Positions 56,601 to 63,300 of a stretch of 64,000 bases of DNA are shown piece by piece. The position numbers and the translations under genes were made by a program. Location: the NCBI GenBank assembly GCA_021648845.1, contig JAKJHY010000006.1:62001-126000 (forward strand), read 5' to 3'. Source of the stretch: Mycobacterium sp. MBM. Lineage in GTDB: Bacteria; Actinomycetota; Actinomycetes; Mycobacteriales; Mycobacteriaceae. A model generated the notes under the pieces. It worked only from the letters and a program-made list of their open reading frames with translations, was not told the origin of the DNA and did not search any database. Each line of letters opens with the position of its first letter. Positions within the stretch are counted from its first letter, which is position 1.

Positions 56601-57045
56601 CGGCGTAGGCGGCCAACTGCAGCAGCGCCTCCACCTTCACCGATCGGGCCAGTTTGGTGTCGCGCAGCCGGTAGCGCTCGCCGTCGAAGGTGAGGAAGTC
56701 GGCGAACCCGGCGAACCGGCCGTCGAACATGGCGGCCTGATAGATGGCCGGGTCGCGGCGGCGGACGGCGGCCATGGTTTGTTCGGCCGCTGCGGTGAGC
56801 CCGGCCACCGTGTAGGCGGGCCTGCCGATCACGGTGACGTCGGTGGCCTCCCGGATCTCGGCGAGGTGTCGCTGTTCGTGTTCGTGTCCGAGGTCGGCGG
56901 TGCGCTCGAGCAGCTCGTCATCGGTGCGGACCCGGGGACCCCATCCGAGGTGGGCGTCGAAGGAACGCAGTAGCGCATATTCGCAGCGCGCAGCGGCAGC
57001 GAGATCGGAGGCGCTGTAGATGACACGACCCTCGTCTACGAACAC
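53623..57045 (-). CDS. RecB-like Fe-S nuclease / RNase-H-fold exonuclease / SF1 helicase fusion (Rv1251c-like)
   Basis: 1140 residues from GTG. Residues 1-225 form a TM0106-type PD-(D/E)XK nuclease: D116, D129-T-K131 and Q143xxxY147. C21 plus C214, C217 and C220 resemble the Fe-S cluster of Cas4/AddB. Residues ~310-520 form an RNase H-fold exonuclease (FDFEGD, HYAAYEKS, YNRYDCRST). Residues ~740-1110 are an SF1 helicase: Walker A GPPGTGKT (K773), VVEEAGQF, GDPQQLPQ and LNVAISRAK. It is a Dna2-like DNA-processing protein of unknown role in mycobacteria. The start has a -10 element 6 nt upstream. The downstream FAD enzyme gene overlaps it by 4 nt. Confidence 0.9.
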   Translation of the reverse strand: MFVDEGRVIYSASDLAAAARCEYALLRSFDAHLGWGPRVRTDDELLERTADLGHEHEQRHLAEIREATDVTVIGRPAYTVAGLTAAAEQTMAAVRRRDPAIYQAAMFDGRFAGFADFLTFDGERYRLRDTKLARSVKVEALLQLAAYADALATAGVPVAEEVDLVLGDGVISSYRVDELLPVYRPRRDALQRLLDAHLAGGVPVSWADDGVRACFRCPECSVPVAESDDLLLVAGMRTSQRARLIDAGISTVHDLAAHEGPVPELSKRTVAALSGQARLQIADRTDGKPPFEVVDAQPLMVLPDADKGDLFFDFEGDPLWTTNGRDWGLEYLWGVLTVTDEFTPYWAHDRASERQALVDFLDMVRRRRKRYPKMHIYHYAAYEKSTLLRLAGRYGVGENAVDDLLRNGVLVDLYPLVRKSIRVGAQSYSIKYLEPLYMGNELRSGEVTTATDSITQYAKFCALHEQGRTDDAQVVLKEIEDYNRYDCRSTRRLRDWLVARAIESGVPPRGPQPVRSTETGSTAEISDDLHRTLMKFAGDGVDQRTAEQTAVAMVAAARGFHKREDKPFWWSHFDRVNNPVDEWSDNAGVFVAEKAEIVNDWHQPPRARKPQRHVRLTGELANGELGRDMYALYDPPAPAGLADDPDRRAFGSVAVLECDDPEVPTSVIVCERQPKDADVFDQVPFALTPGPPINTRPLQESIDAAAASVAAGLPALPADAVTDVLLRREPRTVSGNPLPRPGAPADNADTITAALLELDNSYLAVHGPPGTGKTFTSATVIARLVNEHRWRVGVVAQSHAVVENLLDGVVGAGADPQRVGKKKAREGAPWSAIAEKDYPEFIAADRGCVIGGTAWDFANDARVPRHSLDLLVVEEAGQFNLANTIAVASAARNLLLLGDPQQLPQVSQGTHPEPVDESALGWLVEGHHTLPPQRGYFLEVSYRMHPDVCRPVSRLSYDGRLQPYEKVSAARRLDGVAPGVRVLAVEHTGNSTESPEEADAIIAQIGALLGTPWTDEDGTVGLGQQHILVVTPYNAQVVLLRRRLDAAGLADVQVGTVDKFQGRQAPVVFVSMTASSIDDVPRGIGFLLNRNRLNVAISRAKYAAVLVRSKQLTDYLPGQPDGLIELGAFLALTSCDTPSG

Positions 57046-57051
57046 GCCCCC

Positions 57052-57057
57052 AGGCTA
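57052..57057 (-). promoter_or_regulatory. -10 element for a leaderless nuclease-helicase transcript
   Basis: TAGCCT on the minus strand ends 6 nt before the GTG at 57045. A purine run GGGGGC lies between but is too close to the GTG to serve as a ribosome site. Confidence 0.45.
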
Positions 57058-57096
57058 GGGGAGACCTCGGACACATGTGGCCGCGTCGGGGTGGGG

Positions 57097-57651
57097 TCAG
57101 CTGGTGTTGCCGATCAGCTCCACACCGTTGCCGTTCCAGCGGAAGCGCACCACGCTGTCGAGCCCGGGCACCCCGCCGGTGAACTTCAGCGCGACGGTGT
57201 CACCGGTGCTCAGCGTCGGGTCGATATCGTTGAATCCGTACGTGTCGGGTACCCCGGTGGGGATGAACTTGCCGAGGTGGAACATGACGGCGCGGGTGTT
57301 GGCGTTGGCGGTGTTGGTGTTGGCCTTGACGATCACCACCGACAGCTGTGCGCATTCGTTGTAGTTGCCCGCCAACGGTTCCGGGCTCCACGGCTGATCG
57401 CTGCGCGGATCCTTGGGCAGCGTGGACACCGCGCGGGTGATCTCCGGGGCGGCCAGATTCACCGCGCACGGATCGGGCGCAGGGGTGGCTGGGGCCGGGG
57501 ACGCGGGGGCCGGAGCAGCCACCGTCGTACTGGCCGGTGCGGTCACCGGCGGACGGTCATCCGGGGTCTTGGAGACGGTCGAATCGCTGGAACCGCAGCC
57601 GGCCAGAAGCAAGGCCAGCAGGAGGGCGACAGCCAGAACCGGAGCTTTCAC
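57097..57651 (-). CDS. lprE: LppP/LprE-family lipoprotein
   Basis: 184 residues from a GTG at 57651; two further GTGs (57654, 57660) are close alternatives, with GAGG upstream. The lipoprotein signal peptide ends in the lipobox LLAGC about residue 19. A Pro/Ala/Thr-rich linker (~30-70) leads to the LppP/LprE domain: PCAVNLAAPEI, NECAQLSVVIVKA, AVMFHLGKFIP and a final VRFRWNGNGVEL. It is anchored to the outer face of the membrane, and function is unknown. Position before deaD matches LprE (Rv1252c). Confidence 0.88.
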   Translation of the reverse strand: MKAPVLAVALLLALLLAGCGSSDSTVSKTPDDRPPVTAPASTTVAAPAPASPAPATPAPDPCAVNLAAPEITRAVSTLPKDPRSDQPWSPEPLAGNYNECAQLSVVIVKANTNTANANTRAVMFHLGKFIPTGVPDTYGFNDIDPTLSTGDTVALKFTGGVPGLDSVVRFRWNGNGVELIGNTS

Positions 57652-57735
57652 CACGAGCACCTCACAGGGTCGAACCGTACCCGTGGCGGCCATCCGTCCG
57701 GGCGAGGCCCGGTGACGCTCTAGACTGCTCGTGAA

Positions 57736-59418
57736 ATGACGTCGCCTGATGAACCCGCCCCCGTTGCCGAGCTGACCTTTGCTGACCTGCAGATTCACCC
57801 GTCGGTGCTGCAGGCCGTGACCGATGTCGGCTACGAGTCGCCGTCGGCGATCCAGGCCGCCACCATCCCGCCGATGCTGGCCGGCTCCGATGTGGTGGGC
57901 CTGGCCCAGACCGGAACGGGGAAGACCGCGGCCTTCGCGATCCCGATCCTGTCCCGAATCGACCCCGCCAGCAGGCTGACTCAAGCGCTGGTTCTGGCGC
58001 CGACGCGGGAATTGGCGCTACAGGTGGCCGAGGCTTTCGGGCGTTACGGCGCGCACCTGCCCGGCATCCAGGTGCTGCCGATCTACGGCGGTTCGTCCTA
58101 CGGTCCCCAGTTGGCCGGGCTGCGCCGCGGCGCGCAGATCGTGGTCGGTACGCCGGGGCGTGTCATCGACCACCTGGAGAAGGGCAGCCTGGACCTCAAG
58201 CACTTGGACTACCTGGTGCTCGACGAGGCCGACGAGATGCTGCAGATGGGCTTCGCCGAGGATGTCGAGCGCATCCTGGCGGACACCCCGGAGTACAAGC
58301 AGGTCGCCCTCTTCTCGGCCACGATGCCGCCGGCGATCAAGAAGATCACCTCGAAGTACCTGCACGATCCGGTCGAGGTCACGGTCAAGGCCAAGACGCA
58401 GACTGCCGAGAACATCACGCAGCGCTACCTGCAGGTGTCCTACCCGCGCAAGATGGACGCGCTGACCCGGCTGCTGGAGGTCGAGGAGGGCGACGCGATG
58501 ATCGTGTTCGTCCGCACCAAGCAGGCCACCGAAGAGGTGGCCGAGAAGCTGCGTTCGCGCGGATTCGCCGCGGCCGCCATCAACGGTGACATCCCGCAGG
58601 CCCAGCGCGAGCGCACCATCGCCTCGCTCAAGAGCGGTTCGATCGACATTCTGGTCGCCACCGATGTGGCCGCGCGAGGCCTGGACGTCGAGCGCATCAG
58701 CCATGTCGTGAACTTCGACATCCCGCACGATCCGGAGTCGTATGTGCACCGCATCGGGCGGACCGGCCGGGCCGGGCGCTCGGGTACCGCGCTGCTGTTC
58801 GTGACGCCGCGGGAGCGCCACCTGCTCGGTTCGATCGAACGGGTCACCCGGCAGAAGCTCGTCGAGATGCAGTTGCCGTCGGTCGACGACGTCAACGCGC
58901 AGCGGGTCGAGAAGTTCCGGGACTCGATCAGCGAGTCGCTGAACTCGCCGGGCATCGATCTGTTCCGCCGCCTCATCGAGGACTATGAGCGCGACCACGA
59001 TGTGCCGCTGGCCGATATCGCGGCCGCCCTGGCGCTGTTGTCCCGTGACGGTGAAGCGTTCCTGATGACGGAGCCGCCGCCGGAGAAGCGCAAGGAGCGC
59101 GCCGACCGGCCGCCGCGCGAGGACGGGCCGGGTCGCAAGAAGCACAGCACCCGAACCGATCTGGCGACGTATCGGATCGCGGTCGGCAAGCGGCACAAGG
59201 TGGCGCCCGGCGCGATCGTCGGCGCCATCGCCAACGAGGGTGGGCTGCACCGCAGCGACTTCGGCCATATCAACATCAAGGTCGATCACTCGCTGGTGGA
59301 GCTGCCCGCGAAGTTGCCGCGCGAGGTCTACAAGAAGTTGGAGAACACCCGCATCCAGGGCATGTTGATCAACCTGCAACCGGAACGGAGCAGCAAGCCC
59401 CGTCGCAAGGACTCGTGA
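57736..59418 (+). CDS. deaD: DEAD-box RNA helicase DeaD/CsdA
   Basis: 560 residues. All core motifs are present: Q-motif (GYESPSAIQAATIP), AQTGTGKT (motif I, ~57-64), PTRELALQ, TPGRVIDH, DEAD (motif II), FSATMP (III), and HRIGRTGRAGR (VI). The C-terminal ~90 residues are a DbpA/CsdA-type RNA-binding domain after a Lys/Arg-rich linker. It unwinds structured RNA in ribosome assembly and cold adaptation. A TAGACT lies 9 nt before the ATG. The next gene overlaps its stop by 4 nt (GTGA). Confidence 0.95.
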   Translation: MTSPDEPAPVAELTFADLQIHPSVLQAVTDVGYESPSAIQAATIPPMLAGSDVVGLAQTGTGKTAAFAIPILSRIDPASRLTQALVLAPTRELALQVAEAFGRYGAHLPGIQVLPIYGGSSYGPQLAGLRRGAQIVVGTPGRVIDHLEKGSLDLKHLDYLVLDEADEMLQMGFAEDVERILADTPEYKQVALFSATMPPAIKKITSKYLHDPVEVTVKAKTQTAENITQRYLQVSYPRKMDALTRLLEVEEGDAMIVFVRTKQATEEVAEKLRSRGFAAAAINGDIPQAQRERTIASLKSGSIDILVATDVAARGLDVERISHVVNFDIPHDPESYVHRIGRTGRAGRSGTALLFVTPRERHLLGSIERVTRQKLVEMQLPSVDDVNAQRVEKFRDSISESLNSPGIDLFRRLIEDYERDHDVPLADIAAALALLSRDGEAFLMTEPPPEKRKERADRPPREDGPGRKKHSTRTDLATYRIAVGKRHKVAPGAIVGAIANEGGLHRSDFGHINIKVDHSLVELPAKLPREVYKKLENTRIQGMLINLQPERSSKPRRKDS

Positions 59419-60572
59419 CGGCGCAACAACAGGCCCAGGGTGGCCTGGAGTCCGTCTCGGGTACCGATCGGGTCGCCGCGCTCACCGGTGTCCGCGCCGT
59501 CGCCGCGCTGCTGGTGGTGCTCACGCATGCCGCGTACACCACCGGTATGTATCCGCAGGGGTATATCGGTCTGCTGCTCTCGCGCGCCGAGATCGGCGTG
59601 CCGATCTTCTTCGTGCTGTCGGGGTTCCTGTTGTTCCGCCCCTGGGTAGCGGCGGCGACCACCGGGGCGCCGCCGCCGTCGGTGCGTCGGTACGCCTGGC
59701 ACCGGGTGCGCCGGATCATGCCCGCCTACGTGGTCACGGTGTTGGCCGCCTATGCGATCTACCATTTCCGGCACGCCGGACCGAATCCCGGCCACACCTG
59801 GGAAGGGTTGCTGCGCAACCTTTCACTGACCCAGATCTACGCCGACAACTACGTCTACCGGTTCCTGCATCAGGGACTGACCCAGATGTGGAGTCTGGCG
59901 GTGGAGGCGGCGTTCTACGTGGCGCTGCCCGCTCTGGCCTGGCTGCTGCTGGTGGCGCTGTGCCGGCGGAGGTGGCGTCCGGCGCTGCTGTATGTCGGTC
60001 TGGCCGCGCTGTTCGTGGTGAGTCCGGCCTGGCTGGTGTTGGTGCACACCACCGATTTCCTGCCCGATGGTGCCCGGCTCTGGCTGCCGACCTATCTGGC
60101 CTGGTTTGTCGGGGGGATGCTGCTCGCGGTGCTGCAGGCTCGTGGTGCGCGCGCCTACGCGCTGGTGTGCATCCCACTGGCGGCGGTCAGCTATCTGATC
60201 GCCTCGACACCGATCGCGGGGGAGCCGACCACCTCGCCGGCGCTGCTGAGCGAGGCCATCGTCAAGACGGTTTTCTACGCGGCGATCGCCACGCTGGTGG
60301 TGGCACCGCTGGCGCTGACGGGGCGGGACGGTGCCGGGGGCGGGGCCGGCTGGTACTCACGGCTGCTGGCGAGCAGGCCGATGGTGTTCCTCGGTGAGAT
60401 CTCCTATGAGATCTTCCTGATTCACCTGATCATCATGGAGGTGGTGATGGTCGAGATCCTGCGCGACCCGGTGTACACCGGGTCGATGACGGGTCTGTTC
60501 CTGGGCACCATGGCGGCGACGATCCCGCTGGCCTGGTTGCTGCATCGCTGCACCCGGGTGCGCGGAGGCTAG
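59415..60572 (+). CDS. Acyltransferase-3 membrane protein (Rv1254-like)
   Basis: 385 residues from a GTG overlapping the deaD stop. About ten membrane helices. ALTGVRAVAALLVVLTHA at the N-terminus contains the catalytic His of the acyltransferase-3 family, and VPIFFVLSGFLLFRPWV follows. SYEIFLIHLIIMEV lies near the C-terminus. It transfers acyl groups to an envelope glycan or lipid; the substrate is unknown. Unlike the protein at 3-5 kb it has no SGNH domain. Overlap with deaD suggests co-transcription. Confidence 0.9.
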   Translation: MTAQQQAQGGLESVSGTDRVAALTGVRAVAALLVVLTHAAYTTGMYPQGYIGLLLSRAEIGVPIFFVLSGFLLFRPWVAAATTGAPPPSVRRYAWHRVRRIMPAYVVTVLAAYAIYHFRHAGPNPGHTWEGLLRNLSLTQIYADNYVYRFLHQGLTQMWSLAVEAAFYVALPALAWLLLVALCRRRWRPALLYVGLAALFVVSPAWLVLVHTTDFLPDGARLWLPTYLAWFVGGMLLAVLQARGARAYALVCIPLAAVSYLIASTPIAGEPTTSPALLSEAIVKTVFYAAIATLVVAPLALTGRDGAGGGAGWYSRLLASRPMVFLGEISYEIFLIHLIIMEVVMVEILRDPVYTGSMTGLFLGTMAATIPLAWLLHRCTRVRGG

Positions 60573-60591
60573 CCGCAGCCCCACGCTCAAG

Positions 60592-60610
60592 TTAGGGTAA
60601 GCTAACCTAA
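60592..60610. promoter_or_regulatory. IdeR iron box
   Basis: The 19-base inverted repeat TTAGGGTAAGCTAACCTAA differs from the mycobacterial IdeR consensus at only two positions. It ends 19 nt before the ATG of the siderophore-interacting protein gene, where bound IdeR would repress transcription when iron is plentiful. A TAGGGT inside the box may be the -10. Confidence 0.9.
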
Positions 60611-60629
60611 ATTGAGCTGAGGAGGGTTG

Positions 60630-61343
60630 ATGATCGATCTCAAGCCGCAACGCGGTATCGAGGGCGTCCTGGTCAAGCTGTGGCGCGGTGGCGATTACGA
60701 ACTCGTCGTCACCGGCCGCACCGAGATCACCAGAAACTTCCTGCGCCTGCACTTCACCGGGCCGAAGCTGCTCGCCGAGCGTGCGATTCACCCGACGATG
60801 TGGGTTCGCGGGTGGTTCCCGGACGGATCGCGGTCGCATCAACGCGGCTACACCCTGGTCAACCCGAATCCGGCGGCGGGCACCGTCGATATCGACTTCG
60901 CCATGCATGACGGGGTGGCCACCGACTGGGCGCGGCACGCCCAGCCCGGCGACATCCTGGAGGTGACGGTGCTGGGCAGCGATTTCGCCGTGCCCGAGCC
61001 GGCGCCGGCCGGATACGTGATCGTCGGCGATACCGCGTCCCTGCCGGCGGTGAACTCGTTGCTGGACGCCATCGGAGACGCTCCCGCTCAGGTGTTCCTG
61101 GAGTCCGCACATGAGGACGACCGCGAGATTCCCACCGGCAGAGCCGATGTCACGTGGGTGGACCGAGAGGACGACGGTGCGGCGCTGGTACGGGCCGTCG
61201 CCGAGGCCGCGTTCGACGCGCCGGATCACTTCGGTTGGGTGGCATGTGACAATCGCACCACGCGCGCGGTGGCAAGAGTGCTGCGCGACGATTACAAGAT
61301 CCCGCGCAAATCGGTGAAGGCACGCGCCTATTGGGCCGCCTGA
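60630..61343 (+). CDS. Siderophore-interacting protein (ferric-chelate reductase family)
   Basis: 237 residues from an ATG preceded by GAGGAGGG; a TTG one codon earlier is possible. The FAD-binding barrel carries HQRGYTLVN (RxYT-type flavin motif, about residue 73) and IDFAMHDGVATDWA. The NAD(P)H domain reads VIVGDTASLPAVNSLL. The C-terminal motif VARVLRDDY and YWAA ending are typical of the SIP/ViuB group, which releases iron from imported siderophores by reduction in the cytosol. The upstream IdeR box fits iron control. Its end overlaps the convergent TetR gene by 16 nt. Confidence 0.92.
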   Translation: MIDLKPQRGIEGVLVKLWRGGDYELVVTGRTEITRNFLRLHFTGPKLLAERAIHPTMWVRGWFPDGSRSHQRGYTLVNPNPAAGTVDIDFAMHDGVATDWARHAQPGDILEVTVLGSDFAVPEPAPAGYVIVGDTASLPAVNSLLDAIGDAPAQVFLESAHEDDREIPTGRADVTWVDREDDGAALVRAVAEAAFDAPDHFGWVACDNRTTRAVARVLRDDYKIPRKSVKARAYWAA

Positions 61344-61903
61344 GGCAGACCCGCCACCTGCGGCGCGACGAATCTCTGAAGTATCAGACGTTCGTCGTCG
61401 GTGTCGCGGCCGGGGAACTGCAGGAATGAGATCAGCACCCGGACAAGCCAACGCGCCCGCAGTTCGGCATCCCCGGGATCGCCCATCGAGGCCACAAACG
61501 CTTCGGCCATAGTGCGGATCACATCGGAGCGCGCGCCCATCTCACCGCCGATGGGGCGGGCCGTGCTGGCGAACCACGAGGCCAGTGACGGCGTTTCGCG
61601 GACCCTGCGCAGCGCTGCCAGCGCGCCCTCGACCACCCGCTGATTCGGATCGGTGACACCGTCCAGTTGCTCGCCGATCTCGGCGAACAGCCGGTGGGTC
61701 TCGCGATGCACGTAGGCGGTGTAGAGAACGTCTCTGTTCTCGAAGTATCGGTACAGGGTGGCCCGGGAACAGCCTGCGGCCGTGGCGATATCGTTCATCC
61801 CGACCGAGGCGGCGTCCTGGCGGGTGAACAACTCCTCGGCCGCGTCCAGGATGCGTTCGGCGGCGGCCTCGACGCGCCGCTGCGCCAGCCAGTCGTTTCC
61901 CAT
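61328..61903 (-). CDS. TetR-family regulator of the CYP130 operon (Rv1255c-like)
   Basis: 191 residues from the ATG at 61903, which overlaps the P450 stop codon by one base (TGATG). The N-terminal HTH reads AAERILDAAEELFTRQ then MNDIATAAGCSRATLYRYFENRD (about residues 15-60; second part split as MNDIATAAGCSRATL and YRYFENRD). The C-terminal domain is all-helical. It is transcribed with CYP130, and a palindrome over the operon promoter is the expected binding site, so autoregulation is likely. Confidence 0.92.
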   Translation of the reverse strand: MGNDWLAQRRVEAAAERILDAAEELFTRQDAASVGMNDIATAAGCSRATLYRYFENRDVLYTAYVHRETHRLFAEIGEQLDGVTDPNQRVVEGALAALRRVRETPSLASWFASTARPIGGEMGARSDVIRTMAEAFVASMGDPGDAELRARWLVRVLISFLQFPGRDTDDERLILQRFVAPQVAGLPQAAQ

Positions 61904-63138
61904 CAGGTCACCGTAAAGGGAACCGACAGCGGCCGCCGCACGTAACTGCCGCCGGCCCACACGATGTTGTCCTCGTCCACCGCGAAATCGGTTATGCGGG
62001 TGAGCAATTCCTCCAGGGCAACCCTGGACTGCATGCGGGCCGCCGCCGCCCCCAGGCAGTGGTGTGCACCGTGGCTGAACGTCAGGATGTTGCGCGGCCT
62101 GCGGGTGACATCGAGTTCGGCGGCGTCGGGGCCGTACTGGCGTTCGTCGCGGTTGCCCGAACCGTAGAGCAGCAGCACCCGCCGCCCCTGCGGTATCTCG
62201 GTCCCGGCCACCGTGACATCCCGGGTGGTGGTGCGCGCCAGGCCCTGCACGGGCGAGGTGAGGCGCAGGAACTCGTCGACGGAATCCGGTATCAGCTCCG
62301 GGTTTTCGACCAGCAGGCGACGCTGATCGGGATTGCGGTGCAACAGTTGCACCGATCCGCCCAGCATTCCGGTGGTGGTGTCGTTGCCGCCGGTGACCAT
62401 GGTGAACGTGAATGCCAGGATGGACAGCACGCCGGCGATATCACCGTCGGCGCCCACGCCGGCGGCCACCAGGTGTGAGACGGTGTCGTCGGCCGGGTCG
62501 GTGCGGCGGCGCTCGATGAGCGCGGTGAAGTAGGCCATCATGCCGCCAAGCGCGTCGCCGAGGGTCTCCAGTGCGCCGCCGATACCGCCCTCGGCGGTGT
62601 TGGCCGCGACGATCGCGTCGGTCCAGCCGTCGAACTGGCCGCGGTCCTCCTCGGGCACACCCAGGTAGTGCGCCACCACCATGGACGGCAATGGTTTGAA
62701 CAACTCCGCCACGATGTCCCCGCCGCCGTTCGCGCGCAACCCCTCGATGCGTTCGACGACGAACTCGCGGACCTTCGGTTCGACCGACTGCACCTGCCGT
62801 GGCGTGAATCCCCGCGAGACCAGCTTGCGGAACTCGGTGTGTACCGGCGGATCCTGCATGACCATCGGCGGATTGTCCGCCAGGCCGATCATCTCCAGCT
62901 CGCCGTAGTTGACGGTGAGGCCCTGCGCGGAGGAGAAGGTCTGGTGATCGCGGGCCGCGGTGAAGATATCGGCATGCCGCGACATCACGTAGTAGTCATG
63001 GTCCGGATTGTCGGTGCGGACGTGATGTACCGGGTCGTGGTCGCGCAGCGCCCGGTACATGCCGAACGGGTCGGGCCAGGTCTCTGCCGTCCCGAGCTGG
63101 AACACGGCCGACGCTCTATGAGACATATCAACTACCAT
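61903..63138 (-). CDS. cyp130: Cytochrome P450 CYP130
   Basis: 411 residues. Heme-binding loop FSHGAHHCLG with the thiolate ligand C361. I-helix oxygen-activation motif VTGGNDTTTG. ExxR lies in the K-helix (VDEFLRL region). The sequence follows M. tuberculosis CYP130 (Rv1256c) closely, including AQGLTVNYGELEMIG. The physiological substrate is unknown; the M. tuberculosis enzyme binds azoles and N-demethylates arylamines. ATG 63138 is chosen because -10/-35 elements place the transcription start on it; ATG 63126 (MSHRAS) is the alternative. A one-base overlap couples it to the TetR gene. Confidence 0.95.
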   Translation of the reverse strand: MVVDMSHRASAVFQLGTAETWPDPFGMYRALRDHDPVHHVRTDNPDHDYYVMSRHADIFTAARDHQTFSSAQGLTVNYGELEMIGLADNPPMVMQDPPVHTEFRKLVSRGFTPRQVQSVEPKVREFVVERIEGLRANGGGDIVAELFKPLPSMVVAHYLGVPEEDRGQFDGWTDAIVAANTAEGGIGGALETLGDALGGMMAYFTALIERRRTDPADDTVSHLVAAGVGADGDIAGVLSILAFTFTMVTGGNDTTTGMLGGSVQLLHRNPDQRRLLVENPELIPDSVDEFLRLTSPVQGLARTTTRDVTVAGTEIPQGRRVLLLYGSGNRDERQYGPDAAELDVTRRPRNILTFSHGAHHCLGAAAARMQSRVALEELLTRITDFAVDEDNIVWAGGSYVRRPLSVPFTVT

Positions 63139-63146
63139 GTCTCATA
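63117..63146. promoter_or_regulatory. Operator palindrome over the CYP130 start
   Basis: Two perfect 10-base arms (63117-63126, TATGAGACAT, and 63137-63146, ATGTCTCATA) are separated by 10 bases. The repeat covers both candidate start codons and touches the -10 element. It is the probable site of the TetR encoded by the same operon. Confidence 0.65.
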
Positions 63147-63173
63147 AATACGACGTATCGTTCTATCTGTCAA
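63145..63173 (-). promoter_or_regulatory. Leaderless promoter of cyp130-tetR
   Basis: On the minus strand consensus TTGACA (63168-63173), a 17-nt spacer and TATTTA (63145-63150) end 6 nt before the ATG at 63138. Transcription would start at the A of that ATG. Confidence 0.7.
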
Positions 63174-63300
63174 GAGCGCTGCGGGATCTCAGCACATCTG
63201 TCCTGGTACCAGGTGGAGTGTGCCCATGCTGGCGGCAATCGGGACAAGCCAGCGCGGCCCGCGGCTATGAAGGGCTGGGCGAAAGTGATTGAGCCGGTAG

